Shown: positions 25,008 through 33,869, counted from the first letter of the stretch. The stretch: 64,000 bases of DNA from Natronolimnohabitans sp. A-GB9 (GCF_030848565.1 NZ_JAVDDV010000005.1:124001-188000), one strand, 5' to 3'. The notes: generated by a model from the letters alone, not told the origin. Program-made: numbers and translations.

Positions 25008-25358
25008 ATGTGTGCGACCTTCAGCGACGAGGATATCGACAAACCCGTCGAGCGGGCCGACGGGAAGGTTATCGGGACCATCGGATCCGTCGAAGGGAAC
25101 CGCGCCAGAGTCGAGCCCGCGCCCGACGTCGTCGATACGATCAAGGCTCGGTTCGGCTGGGCGGAGATCGACGACCCGTTCACCCTCGATGCCGACGCCG
25201 TCGACGCGATCACCGAGACGAGAGTCCACCTGGAAGAAGGGTTCTCTCGCGACGGCGCGACGGACACGCGGCCTGAACCGGATCGGGAGACCGAGACCGA
25301 GTCGGAGTCGGGCCGAGACACGGCGGACGAACCCGGCAGTCCACAGCCCGATCGGTAA
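25008..25358 (+). CDS. PRC-barrel-like protein, tandem copy 1
   Basis: A 116-residue protein. Residues 1-80 form a small beta domain of PRC-barrel type (MCATFSDEDIDKPVE, G-K-V-I-G-T-I-G-S-V-E-G, then I-K-A-R-F-G-W). The rest is an acidic, disordered Glu/Asp/Pro tail. Relatives in this window are the next gene and 55499-55744. PRC-barrel domains are found in RNA-processing proteins such as RimM and in many haloarchaeal proteins of unknown role. TTTTC at about -26 would give a leaderless start. It is the second gene after the Vms1-like gene, 82 bases away on the same strand. Confidence 0.8.
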   Translation: MCATFSDEDIDKPVERADGKVIGTIGSVEGNRARVEPAPDVVDTIKARFGWAEIDDPFTLDADAVDAITETRVHLEEGFSRDGATDTRPEPDRETETESESGRDTADEPGSPQPDR

Positions 25359-25452
25359 CGACGGTGGAGATACGTCGGTGTCGGCGACAACGACGTTTCC
25401 CTGACGACTGCAGGCACCACTGGCTTTACACGGTTCCTTGTTATATTCACGC

Positions 25453-26085
25453 ATGTGTGCAATGTTTACTGATGACGATGTCGGCAAGCCCGTCGAGAAC
25501 GGTAACGGCGAGGAAGTCGGCGTCGTCGCCTCGGTCGATGGGGACCGCGCCCACGTCAGACCGACCGTCGACGCGGTCGACTCCGTGAAATCCTCGATCG
25601 GCTGGGAGGGTGTCGCCGACGTGACACGGCCGCTCGAGGCGGAATCGATCCGGGAGATCACCGACGAGGCCGTCCGCCTCGAGGGGACTCTCCCGGTAGA
25701 AGACAAAGAGGACAGTGGCGCCGAAGCCGATCCGACGGCACGGGCCCGGGGCGACGACACCGGAACGGAGCGAAAGCGTGGCCTCGAGGCTGATCCCACC
25801 GAGTTGATCGGGGACCGAGAGCCCGGCGTTCGAACCGGGATCTCCGTCGACCCCGACGAAGACTACGAGCCGACCAACGCCGCAATCGATCCCAACGAGG
25901 ACTACGAGCCGACCAACGCCGCAGTCGATCCCGACGCCATCACCGACCCGGAGTCAGCAGACGGCGAACCGACGAGCGAGGACACACGCGAGACGGACCT
26001 CGAGGACGGTCCCGAACAGGAGCGACTGACCGACTTCGGGGACGAGACGGAGTCGGGCGAGTGTGACGACAGCGAGGAACGCTAA
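25453..26085 (+). CDS. PRC-barrel-like protein, tandem copy 2, with internal repeats
   Basis: A 210-residue paralogue of the preceding gene; both open with M-C-A-x-F-(S/T)-D and share the G-W...D-x-x-x-x-L-E/D-A spacing. The N-terminal 80 residues are the PRC-like domain; the remaining 130 are acidic and disordered. They include two tandem copies of a 14-residue unit, D-E/N-D-Y-E-P-T-N-A-A, at about residues 135-162. A TATA-like CTTTACAC lies about 26 bases upstream of the ATG, so each copy probably has its own promoter. Its stop overlaps that of the convergent winged-helix gene by four bases. Confidence 0.78.
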   Translation: MCAMFTDDDVGKPVENGNGEEVGVVASVDGDRAHVRPTVDAVDSVKSSIGWEGVADVTRPLEAESIREITDEAVRLEGTLPVEDKEDSGAEADPTARARGDDTGTERKRGLEADPTELIGDREPGVRTGISVDPDEDYEPTNAAIDPNEDYEPTNAAVDPDAITDPESADGEPTSEDTRETDLEDGPEQERLTDFGDETESGECDDSEER

Positions 26086-26912
26086 CCGTCACGATCGTCA
26101 TCGTCGAGTTCGCGCAGGAGCCGATCGGCGACGTCGGTCGTCACGTAGTAGGTGTGTTTTCGGTGTGTCTCGTCTTTCGGCTTGAGCTTTCGCTCGGTCC
26201 CTTTGATGATCGAGCCGTCGTAGGTTTCGACGAGGTCGATCTCCGCCATCGACCGATAGCAGTGACGGACGTGTGTCAGCTCCATCCCGAGTTCGTTGGC
26301 GGTCATCCGCGGATAGTCCGGCCCGCCACGTGAGATCCGGCGGGCGAGCGTTCGCGGGTCGTCGAGCCACCGCAGGAAGGTCAGTTTCCCCTCGCGCTCC
26401 TCGAGAAACGAGCGGATCGCACGGCCGTCGTCGGTGAGCCGGTAGGTGGTCGGCGTCGCTTCGCGATCGACCTCGAGATGACCGCTCGAGACGAGTTCGG
26501 CACAGCAGTCGGCGACGCGGTCGTGGTCGGCGTCGAGGTCGCCCGCCATCGACCGCGAGCCGTCGCCGTCGGTCGCCGCGAGGTGATGGAGGACGAGATA
26601 GGCAAGTGGCGCTGCGGGAATCGGCGCCAGCTTTCCCGCGACGGCCTCTCGCTGTGCGAGCTTCGACTCGAGTTCACTCGCCCGTTCGTACCGCTGTTGG
26701 GCGTTTTCGGCTGCACTGCAGTCGAGATCGAGCGTCACCGCGATCGTCTCTCCGGTCGGCGTCTCGAGGTCGAGTTCGAGCTCCCGTTGCTCCCAGTGGT
26801 CGCCGGCCTCCGAGCGAGCCCGCTCTAAGGCCTTGGTTACCCGCTCGAGACGCGTGAAAATGGTATCGGCCTCGGTCCGCAGTCGTTCGATCGCTGCCCG
26901 TGAGACGACCAT
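26082..26912 (-). CDS. Winged-helix protein with NFACT-like N-terminal segment
   Basis: A 276-residue protein. Residues 1-90 are a coiled-coil hairpin enclosing a strand pair and the pattern L-D-L-D-C-S-A-A-E-N-A-Q-Q-R-Y-E-R. That resembles the Leu-Asp...Ser-x-x-x-NAQ-x-Y-Y motif of NFACT proteins (Rqc2/NEMF/RqcH). Residues 105-270 contain two predicted winged helices (L-V-L-H-H-L-A-A-T-D; R-L-T-D-D-G-R-A-I-R; T-A-N-E-L-G-M-E-L-T-H-V-R). Haloarchaeal relatives are annotated only as uncharacterised. The NFACT link is by eye and must be tested. Its nearness to the Vms1-like gene (1.2 kb) is suggestive, because the eukaryotic counterparts act together on stalled ribosomes. Confidence 0.6.
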   Translation of the reverse strand: MVVSRAAIERLRTEADTIFTRLERVTKALERARSEAGDHWEQRELELDLETPTGETIAVTLDLDCSAAENAQQRYERASELESKLAQREAVAGKLAPIPAAPLAYLVLHHLAATDGDGSRSMAGDLDADHDRVADCCAELVSSGHLEVDREATPTTYRLTDDGRAIRSFLEEREGKLTFLRWLDDPRTLARRISRGGPDYPRMTANELGMELTHVRHCYRSMAEIDLVETYDGSIIKGTERKLKPKDETHRKHTYYVTTDVADRLLRELDDDDRDG

Positions 26913-27042
26913 CGGTCGACAGTAGGGTAGCGGAAAGGATACCGGTACCGGTTACCGGTCGCGAGCCGACAGGACGGCAGCAACCCCGAGTCGCTGTGTG
27001 TTCCGGCCAGACAACTAAGTCGACGCTCGTGATACGCCAGCT

Positions 27043-27840
27043 ATGGAACGACTCGGTGTCGACAGCGGACGTTCGGGTATCGACGTCGCCGGCCCCGAAG
27101 ACGGCCAGGCGATCGTATTCGTTCACGGCGCGATGTTTACGCGCAAGCTGTGGCTCCCGCAACTGGCGGGACTGGAAAACGAGTATCGCGTCGTTGCACC
27201 GGACCTACCCGGACACGGCGTCCGCAGCCACGAGACGTTCCGGATGGATCCCGCGATCGACCTCCTCGAGAGCGTGATCGACGAGTACACGGACGGCAGC
27301 GCCGTGCTGGTTGGGCTCTCGCTCGGAGGGTACGTCGCAACGGAGTACGCCTATCGCAACCCCGAGGAGGTCGACGGGCTGGTGTTGACCGGGTGTAGTG
27401 CGAACCCGGTCGGCGGCATGGCGATGCTGACACGCGCGGTCGGTGGTCTCTCCAGACTCGCGACGAAACCCGACGTCGGCTGTCGAGCAGTCGAGCGACT
27501 CGGCTACCGGTGGGTCCGCAATCGGGATCTGCCAGAAGACGTCGAAGCGGCGATCATCGACGCCGGGATCTACCCACGCGAGTTCGGACGTGCAGACCCC
27601 GACATCAGAGACGAGGATTTTCGGGCCAAGCTCTCGACGTATTCCGGGTCGACGCTGATCCTCAACGGCGAACACGACAAGATCATGCGCCGAGGCGAGA
27701 GGAAACACGCGGCAGCGGCCGTCGACGGTCGTATCGAGGTGTTGGCCGACGTCGGCCACATCTGTAACTTACACCGACCACAGACGTACACGAGTCGCGT
27801 TCACAACTTCATCCGACGACGGGTCGAGCAACTGCAGTGA
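27043..27840 (+). CDS. Alpha/beta hydrolase
   Basis: A 265-residue soluble hydrolase. Visible are the oxyanion H-G-A segment at 28-30, the nucleophile elbow GLSLGG with Ser93, an acidic residue in N-G-E-H-D near residue 207, and the catalytic His in V-G-H-I-C-N-L near the C-terminus. The lid region between residues 120 and 190 is helical. Esterase, lipase, haloalkane dehalogenase and C-C hydrolase activities share this fold, so the substrate is open. The ATG at 27043 is within 30 bases of a short ACAACTAAG promoter-like tract. It is monocistronic and convergent with the BrkB-like gene. Confidence 0.9.
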   Translation: MERLGVDSGRSGIDVAGPEDGQAIVFVHGAMFTRKLWLPQLAGLENEYRVVAPDLPGHGVRSHETFRMDPAIDLLESVIDEYTDGSAVLVGLSLGGYVATEYAYRNPEEVDGLVLTGCSANPVGGMAMLTRAVGGLSRLATKPDVGCRAVERLGYRWVRNRDLPEDVEAAIIDAGIYPREFGRADPDIRDEDFRAKLSTYSGSTLILNGEHDKIMRRGERKHAAAAVDGRIEVLADVGHICNLHRPQTYTSRVHNFIRRRVEQLQ

Positions 27841-27971
27841 CAGCCTCCCCGGCGTGAACGGAGAGGGGTCGAAGAACCCTCAGGCAGTCGGGCGTCGCCC
27901 GACGGTGACGGGGACTCTCTCGTTTTGAAAGGGAGACGAGGAACGGTCGCGACAGAGCGGTGATCGCCGGT

Positions 27972-29288
27972 TCAGGAGCGGCGTTCACCGATCATATCGC
28001 GCACGCGGCCAGGAACGCCGAGCATCGAAATCCCGAAGCCAAACAGCACCATCAGCGCGTAGACGCCCAGCGTCGAGGTCCAGACGACGAACATCGCGAG
28101 AATCGCCCAGCCGCCCGACAGGAAGTAAAACGCCGCGATCGACATCGCGGTCCCGTAGAGCAAGACGAGATACGGTCCCCAGTCGCGGGCGTGGCCGCGG
28201 CGGAGTCGACGGCGAACGTATCGCTTGAGTTCGCTCTCGAGGGATTCTTTCCTGACAGTTCGGCGCTCGACGTCGTCCTCGAACGACTCGACTCGATCGC
28301 GAAGCCGCTCGATCTCCTCGCGAAGCGCTTCGGGATCGTCCGATCGGTCCCGCGTGCGGGCGCTTCGGCGAGCGCTCGAGGTCGACTCAGCGGTCGCTGC
28401 GCCCATCCCTTCGCGGTCCTCCGTCGCCCCCTCGTCGGCACCCGTGGCGTCGTCGGTCATCGCTTCTGTTGGGATCTGTCGAGCGCCGGGACTTTGTAGC
28501 TGCCGATCCAGTTCACGGTCGGCGATGACGGCGTTGAGGACGGCGCCGAAAACGAGGATGATCGCGCCGACGTACAGCCAGACGAGCACGAGGAAGACGG
28601 CCCCGAGTGCACCGTAGACGACTTGCTCAGTCGCAAACTGGGCGTAGATCGTGAACGTCCGGCTCAGAGCGAACCAGCCGACGGCGGCGACGATCGTTCC
28701 CGGAAGTGCCTCCCGAATCCTGACGTCTGAATCCGGAAAGACGACGTACAGCGGCAGAAAGGTCACGACTAGGCCGAGCACGACGAGAATCGGACCGACG
28801 ACGGACACCCCCAGAAACGGGACGAGCCGGATCATGGCCTCGAGGACCGCGACGAGGATGAGCCCGAACGTGATCACGAGAAAGACGATCGTCGCGTCCC
28901 AGACGGAGTCGAGAAACGACTTCGATGCTGCAGTGCCGTAGATCTGTGAGAACGCCCGGTCGAGTCCCCGGAGAACCCGACTCGAGCCCCACAGGAGGCC
29001 GAACGCGCCGACGACGGTCGCGCTCTGACGGCCGGTCTCGTCCAGTACCGTCTCGGCGAGCAGTTCCTGAGCAGACGGCGTGAGGATGCCACTGGCGGCG
29101 GCCGTGAGCTGGTCGGCCAGTGCCTCGCCACCGAGCGAGGCGGCGATCCCCAGCGCGAGCAACAGGATCGGGACCAGCGAGAGAAAGCCATAGAAGGCGA
29201 CGCCAGCCGCCAGCAGCGTTAACTGTTCGGTGCGTGCGAGCCGAACAACGTCGGTCGCGAACTCGAGACTCGGACGGCGGTCGGTCAC
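27972..29288 (-). CDS. BrkB/YihY-family membrane protein with coiled-coil extension
   Basis: A 438-residue membrane protein of the YihY/BrkB family, once called RNase BN. The first 265 residues carry six or so helices with family marks A-A-G-V-A-F-Y-G-F-L-S-L-V-P (helix 1), G-L-L-W-G-S-S-R-V-L-R-G-L, and a Y-G-A-L-G-A-V-F-L-V-L-V-W-L-Y end. An insert with a coiled coil (E-E-I-E-R-L-R-D-R-V) and an Arg-rich patch follows at about 290-365, then two more helices. The extension is not standard for the family. The start is a GTG at 29288 (MTDRRPSLEF); the upstream frame has no hydrophobic sequence. Function is unknown; transport of lipid-linked or small molecules is a guess. Confidence 0.88.
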   Translation of the reverse strand: MTDRRPSLEFATDVVRLARTEQLTLLAAGVAFYGFLSLVPILLLALGIAASLGGEALADQLTAAASGILTPSAQELLAETVLDETGRQSATVVGAFGLLWGSSRVLRGLDRAFSQIYGTAASKSFLDSVWDATIVFLVITFGLILVAVLEAMIRLVPFLGVSVVGPILVVLGLVVTFLPLYVVFPDSDVRIREALPGTIVAAVGWFALSRTFTIYAQFATEQVVYGALGAVFLVLVWLYVGAIILVFGAVLNAVIADRELDRQLQSPGARQIPTEAMTDDATGADEGATEDREGMGAATAESTSSARRSARTRDRSDDPEALREEIERLRDRVESFEDDVERRTVRKESLESELKRYVRRRLRRGHARDWGPYLVLLYGTAMSIAAFYFLSGGWAILAMFVVWTSTLGVYALMVLFGFGISMLGVPGRVRDMIGERRS

Positions 29289-29458
29289 GTCTCGTAATTG
29301 TCGATGGCCAGCAGTATAGGCGATTCTGTGGCACGGGCCAGGGTTCAAAAAGGGGCCATCGGTGAGTTCCACGTCGTTCGCTCGAGGCGTCGTCTGTTTG
29401 TCTGCGAATCGCCCGACAGTACCGGTAACTCGGACGGAACCGAGTCTCGCGGTCTGTC

Positions 29459-29570
29459 TCATACTGCCGGACAACACGATGCACACACCGATCGTACTCG
29501 AGACACCGTCGCGAGACGACAGGCGTCGAGACACGATCGGGTGTGTACTAACTGCTGTCCGGTAGTATCA
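29459..29570. repeat. Intergenic palindromic repeat, family A (subfamily A1)
   Basis: Ends TCATACTGCCGGACAACA and CTGCTGTCCGGTAGTATCA enclose a core like that of 7824-7935 in reverse. Its last TCA is the reverse complement of the Trm1 TGA stop. Confidence 0.85.
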
Positions 29571-30689
29571 GTCCAGGCTCTCCTCGGTCGCCGCGCGAAT
29601 CTCGTCGACGCTTGCGTCCGTCTTGAACGTCGTTCCGCCGTAGTGAGCCGGCGAGGCCGCATAGCCAGCCGTCCGGAGATCGGCGAGGAACTCGTCCATC
29701 GCGTTCGCGGGCAGTCCCCAGTTCTTACAGAGTTTGTGCTGGTCGTAGTGGGTCGGCACGTCGAGTTCGTTCTCGAGTGTCGTACAGAGTTCGCGGGCCG
29801 TCTCAGTGGTCCCGAACTCCTCGGGGAGTTCCTCGCGAACGGCGGCGACGAACGCTGGGTCCTGAATCGATCCGAGCCAGACGGGGCCAGCCGTAAGCAG
29901 GCGCTGTCCGCCACAGTGGGGACAGGACTCGAGCGGGTCGGCGACCAGTCCGGGGTCGGCCTCGCGGTAGAGACAATCCTCACAGTGATAGATGTGGCCC
30001 AGTTCGTCGATCGCCGCGTCGGCTGCACTCGCTTTCCGGTCGAGCTCGAGGTAGGTTCGAACGTAGTGGCTGGTCGCGTGCGTGAAGATCGGTTCGACGC
30101 CGACGTCGAAGCGGGCCCCGCTGCGGGCGAGCGCGGAGATGAGGATCCGAACACCCATCTCGGGATGGTAGTCGGTGTTTCGTGGGACGGCGCTGTAGGA
30201 TCGGACGCCGCTGTTGAAGTGAGCACCACACAACGGCGCGGTGTCGGTCGCCGTCACACAGAGCAGATCCCGACAGCGGGCGAAGGCCGCGTCGGCGAAG
30301 GGCATCGGACTCCCGTACGGATCGAGGTCGATGACGTCGAACGCCTCGTCGTGCATGAGGGCGTTGACGTTTCGGTGTTCGACGCGTGCGTTCTCAGCGA
30401 GGTCGTTTCGCTCGAGGTTTTGTCGAGCGAGGTCGACGGCCTCGCCCTCGAGATCACAGCAGGTTACGTCCCAGCCGTCGGCGGCCGCACGGATCCCCCG
30501 AACACCGCTTGCCGTCATCGCGTCCAGATACGTCTCGGCCCGCTCCTCGCGATCGCGGAAGGCCCGCAGCGTCGCGATCGTCAGATCCCGGTTCAACTCT
30601 TGACGGGGGTTGTAAAACACCGTCTCCTCGATACCCTCGGTCTGCTCGCCGGGGACCTCGAGTTCGACGCCGCCCTCGGTGACACGCAT
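29568..30689 (-). CDS. trm1: tRNA (guanine26-N2)-dimethyltransferase
   Basis: A 373-residue SAM-dependent enzyme that dimethylates G26 of tRNAs. It has the N-terminal T-E-G motif (M-R-V-T-E-G-G), the SAM-binding [10 protein letters not shown] loop near residue 57, and the catalytic D-L-D-P-Y-G-S-P motif near residue 110. A four-cysteine zinc module (C-E-D-C near 244; C-P-H-C-G near 268) precedes a C-terminal winged region. This is the usual archaeal length. The ATG at 30689 begins the known N-terminus, and upstream codons overlap the divergent SWIM gene. The two genes share a promoter region of about 93 bases. Confidence 0.95.
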   Translation of the reverse strand: MRVTEGGVELEVPGEQTEGIEETVFYNPRQELNRDLTIATLRAFRDREERAETYLDAMTASGVRGIRAAADGWDVTCCDLEGEAVDLARQNLERNDLAENARVEHRNVNALMHDEAFDVIDLDPYGSPMPFADAAFARCRDLLCVTATDTAPLCGAHFNSGVRSYSAVPRNTDYHPEMGVRILISALARSGARFDVGVEPIFTHATSHYVRTYLELDRKASAADAAIDELGHIYHCEDCLYREADPGLVADPLESCPHCGGQRLLTAGPVWLGSIQDPAFVAAVREELPEEFGTTETARELCTTLENELDVPTHYDQHKLCKNWGLPANAMDEFLADLRTAGYAASPAHYGGTTFKTDASVDEIRAATEESLD

Positions 30690-30782
30690 ACGGGACGTCT
30701 CGGCGGGGCAGTGCGAAAAGCAGCGTGGTCTCGGACGACGGACAACCAAACCGATTTTACAGTCCGGACCACAGTTTCGGTC

Positions 30783-31139
30783 GTGCCGGAGGCCAACCCA
30801 GTCGAGCGATGGCAGGCAGCTCTCGAGGAGTCGGGCGAACTCACACCCGAGATCGTCGACCGGATCACTCGGATCCACGGCGACCGCGGCGTCCGCGCGA
30901 TCGAAGCCGTCGGCGAAGGGCGGGTGAAGGCTTACCGCGATTTCACGATCGTCGTCGGCTACGAGGACGAGTACATCGTCGAGGATGGCGGCTGTACCTG
31001 CAAGGACAGCGAGTACAACTTAGATGCCGACGACCCGACCGATCGCTGCTGGCACTCGCTTGCCGTCGCGATCGCGCGTCGAGTTGGCCACGTCGACTAC
31101 CACGACATGTGGTACTCCGAGGTTCGAGAATTTCTGTAG
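30783..31139 (+). CDS. SWIM zinc-finger protein
   Basis: A 118-residue protein with a C-terminal SWIM motif, C-T-C-(x)17-C-W-H, at about residues 74-97. It is preceded by the [10 protein letters not shown] strands that SWIM domains often pack against. The N-terminal 45 residues form a short helical, HhH-like region ([13 protein letters not shown]). SWIM domains bind zinc and support DNA or protein contacts in helicases and recombination mediators. The start is a GTG at 30783 ([10 protein letters not shown]); no ATG lies before the conserved part. It is divergent from trm1. Confidence 0.88.
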   Translation: MPEANPVERWQAALEESGELTPEIVDRITRIHGDRGVRAIEAVGEGRVKAYRDFTIVVGYEDEYIVEDGGCTCKDSEYNLDADDPTDRCWHSLAVAIARRVGHVDYHDMWYSEVREFL

Positions 31140-31226
31140 GCGCTGGGTACCAGCCCCTCGAAAACGCTCGACTGGGGCTAATATGTGGTGTCGGTCGCTG
31201 TGACGTCGTATCGCGAGCGCCCGTTG

Positions 31227-31253
31227 AATCGTTCTAATCGTTCTAATCGTTCT
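31227..31253. repeat. Nine-base tandem repeat, three copies
   Basis: AATCGTTCT occurs three times in direct succession, directly before a family C repeat. The gap from 31140 to 31265 contains nothing else recognised. Confidence 0.9.
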
Positions 31254-31265
31254 GTTCGACAGTCT

Positions 31266-31350
31266 TAGTGGCGGTCCACGCCTGCACTGATGGGTCGAAT
31301 CCTGCGGTGTCGTCCGATTCGACCCATCAGTCGACGGGTGGAACGGTACT
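31266..31350. repeat. Intergenic palindromic repeat, family C, copy 2
   Basis: Nearly identical to 723-809, with the same CTGATGGGTCGAA/TTCGACCCATCAG stem. Its last base is the first base of the reverse-complement stop of the TIM-barrel-like gene. Confidence 0.85.
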
Positions 31351-32183
31351 CAGGCGGATGGCGTCGGCGCCTCGGTCTCGCCGACGCTGCGAATCACGTC
31401 TCTCACGACGGCTTCGGTCTCCGGATAGGTCCCGTAGACGATCGTGTCTGCATGCGAGTCGAGTTGACGCGTCAGCCCCGCGAGTCGGTCGGGATCGACG
31501 TCGGTCGTCGAGAGCTGGATCGCAAACGTCGCGTCGAGATCCTCGAGTTCGCGGGCGAAACCGCGAGCAAGCGACTCCACCCAGTAGGTCGTCCCGTAGC
31601 CGGCGCCACAGAGCGGGACGACGAACTCGGAGACGTGGGGTGTAAGCGCCTCGGGATCGAGCCCGGCGCGTTCGCGGAGGTTCCCGGGATAGGGGTCCGG
31701 ATACAGAGTTGCTAGCAGCTCACCCGAGACGCGTGCTGCCGCGTCGGCGACGAAGTCAGTGATGACGTCGGTCCGCCAGGCAGTGCGGTCCGTGGCATCG
31801 CTCGCCTCGAACTCGCGGTCGCACCGATCGCAGTGACAGAACGACGCCCCGGGGAAGCCAAGCGTCGTGAGCCGGACGTCACCTGTGGCGCCGAGACGCT
31901 CGATCCGCTCGAGGACAGCGGCGCGGTAGTCGGGATCTGTCGGGCAGACCGTCCCCCAGTGGTGGCCCTCGGCGTCGGGCGTGGCACGGGTTCCGTCGGC
32001 CGCGACGGCGGCCCGGCCGGGTTCGTCGCGAACCGTTTTCGTATCCCCCCAACACGAAACGGAGCTGATCGCCCCCTCGAGTGGTTCGTTGCGCGTTCCA
32101 TCGACGTACTCGGCGAAGAAGTGTGTGACCTCGCCCGGGCCGGTTCGGGCCAGCTCGGGATCGTCGGTGAGGATGCCGTACAT
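31350..32183 (-). CDS. Putative TIM-barrel hydrolase-like protein
   Basis: A 277-residue soluble protein. It has the segment G-T-V-C-P-T-D-P-D-Y-R-A-A-V-L-E-R-I (about 77-93) and the motif F-C-H-C-D-R-C-D-R-E-F about 20 residues later, which also occurs in putative glycosidase-like TIM barrels of prokaryotes (C-x-C-x-x-C). The repeated V-V-P-L-C-G and D-T-I-V-Y-G-T-Y strands fit a barrel. No catalytic glutamates can be assigned by eye. The ATG at 32183 (MYGILTDD) is chosen. Family C repeats flank it on both sides: one touches its stop, and two in tandem lie upstream. I am unsure of the function. Confidence 0.6.
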   Translation of the reverse strand: MYGILTDDPELARTGPGEVTHFFAEYVDGTRNEPLEGAISSVSCWGDTKTVRDEPGRAAVAADGTRATPDAEGHHWGTVCPTDPDYRAAVLERIERLGATGDVRLTTLGFPGASFCHCDRCDREFEASDATDRTAWRTDVITDFVADAAARVSGELLATLYPDPYPGNLRERAGLDPEALTPHVSEFVVPLCGAGYGTTYWVESLARGFARELEDLDATFAIQLSTTDVDPDRLAGLTRQLDSHADTIVYGTYPETEAVVRDVIRSVGETEAPTPSA

Positions 32184-32246
32184 GCTATCGACTGCGTGAG
32201 TGGGAGTGATAAAGCCTGACGTGACGTTCCGAACACCGAAGTCGGG

Positions 32247-32400
32247 ACTAGTGGCGGTCCACGCCTGCACTGATAGGTCGAATCCTGCGGTGTCGTCCGA
32301 TTCGACCCATCAGTCGACGGTTGGAACGGTACTAGTGGCATTCCAGGCCTGCACTGCTGGGTCGAATCCTGTCGTGCGGGTCGGTTCGACCCACCGTCTC
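32247..32400. repeat. Two family C repeats in tandem, the second degraded
   Basis: Copy 3 (32247-32336) is a full element with ACTAGT ends; copy 4 (32331-32400) shares the joining ACTAGT, keeps the TGGGTCGAATCCTG arm and a variant GGTTCGACCCA arm, and then fades. Confidence 0.8.
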
Positions 32401-32430
32401 GGGGATAACTGTGGGGATCGCGGTACAGGC

Positions 32431-33630
32431 TCACTCGGACTCGTTACAGGCCGCGATGATGACCTCCGGATCGTCGATCAGCCGGTTTTCCATGTAGTTG
32501 CCCTTCCCCTTGCCGGCCCACTTGCGCTCCTGATCGATAATCGAGAGAAACTCGAGTTCCGAGAGGATATCCCGGACCCGACGGAGCTTGAGATGGTCGG
32601 ACTGGTCGCGCTCACAGAGGCGCTTGTAGAGGTCGTAAGCCTCGTTGGTCGTGACGGGCACGTCGTCACCGCCTTTCTGCTGAGTCAGAAGGGCCATCGC
32701 CTCGAGGACGAGTTTCGCGTGACTCGGGCTCTTGGAGATCAGTTCTGCCAGTCGGCTGGTCTCCTCGCGTTCGTGGGCCTGGTCGACGCAGTCCTCCGTG
32801 ACGGTCTCTAAGTCGTTCTCCTCGGCGATCTCGCCGGCGAACCGGAGGATATCGATCGCCTTGCGAGCGTCGCCGTGTTCGCGAGCCGCCAGTGCGGCCA
32901 CTCGGGGGACGACGCCGTCCTCGAGGACGCCTTCGTGGAACGCGTCCGACCGCGAACGCAGGATTTCACGGATTTGAGTCGCGTCGTACGGTGAGAAGAC
33001 GTACTCCCGCTCACAGAGACTCGACTTGATGCGTTCGTCCAGTGAGTCCTTGTACCGGACCTTGTTCGAGATGCCGATGACGCCGACCGTACTCGAGGTG
33101 AGCTTGCCGGATTCGACCGCCCGCGAGAGCTGCATCAGGATGTCGTCGTCCTCGATCTTGTCCACCTCGTCTAAGATGATCAGGGCGACGTCGTATCGAG
33201 TGTCGATGATCCGCCAGAGCCGACGATAGTACTCGGACGTGCTCAGCCCCGAGTGGGGGATCGAAATGTCGGTCTCGGGTTGGTCGTTGAGCTGGTGGCC
33301 GGCGGACTGGACGGCCTGTGTTTCGGTCGACTCCTGGAGACAGTCGACGTAGGCGACGCCGATCGAGACGTCGTTGCCCTTTGCCCGTTCGACGGCCTGA
33401 TTCGTGATGAACTTCGAACACAGCGATTTGCCGGTTCCCGTCTTCCCGTAGACGAGGACGTTGTTCGGCGTGTTCCCCCGCGTCGCGGGTTTGATCGCGT
33501 TCGCGAGGTTCGTCAGTTCGTCCTCACGGCCGATGATCCGATCGCCGTCGGGGAGGTGCGAGACCTGCAGGAGTTCCTTGTTCCGGAAGATCTCGTTCTC
33601 GCTTCCGAAGTAGTCCATCGAATCCGACAT
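32431..33630 (-). CDS. orc1/cdc6: Orc1/Cdc6 origin-recognition and helicase-loading protein
   Basis: A 399-residue AAA+ initiator. Walker A is GKTGTGKS (62-69), Walker B L-I-I-L-D-E-V-D (about 150-157), and sensor-1 G-I-S-N-K about 30 residues on. The initiator-specific motif and lid follow, and the C-terminal 80 residues form a winged helix that contacts origin DNA. It loads MCM at the origin. The noncoding region directly upstream carries repeated boxes and an AT-rich core, so gene and origin form one unit. The ATG at 33630 has a TTTAAG TATA-like element about 30 bases upstream; Met at 33618 is an alternative. Haloarchaea carry several such genes, each usually paired with its own origin. 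Confidence 0.95.
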   Translation of the reverse strand: MSDSMDYFGSENEIFRNKELLQVSHLPDGDRIIGREDELTNLANAIKPATRGNTPNNVLVYGKTGTGKSLCSKFITNQAVERAKGNDVSIGVAYVDCLQESTETQAVQSAGHQLNDQPETDISIPHSGLSTSEYYRRLWRIIDTRYDVALIILDEVDKIEDDDILMQLSRAVESGKLTSSTVGVIGISNKVRYKDSLDERIKSSLCEREYVFSPYDATQIREILRSRSDAFHEGVLEDGVVPRVAALAAREHGDARKAIDILRFAGEIAEENDLETVTEDCVDQAHEREETSRLAELISKSPSHAKLVLEAMALLTQQKGGDDVPVTTNEAYDLYKRLCERDQSDHLKLRRVRDILSELEFLSIIDQERKWAGKGKGNYMENRLIDDPEVIIAACNESE

Positions 33631-33672
33631 TCAGGTATCGGTGACGTCACACTACGATAGCTTAAACGTTCG

Positions 33673-33869
33673 GAACCGCGCTGCCGCTGTATAACTCGAG
33701 TTCTCAGGAAAGAGTGTCTGAAAGCCCTAGTACGCACCCCTTAGTTCCGCTGTATAGACGCATTCACACCCCTCGGTGCCGCTGTATAGTCACCGCCGTC
33801 GTCGGTGAACGGCTAACCCCGGAGTGCCGCTGTATAGCTGCCATCGGACCCCGGAATGCCGCTGTATAG
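33673..33869 (+). repeat. Origin boxes 1-5
   Basis: Five copies of a box of about 23 bases with the core TGCCGCTGTATAG, usually preceded by a C-rich part such as CACCCCTCGG: 33673-33695, 33735-33757, 33767-33789, 33815-33837 and 33847-33869. Spacing between them is 39, 9, 25 and 9 bases. Confidence 0.85.
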
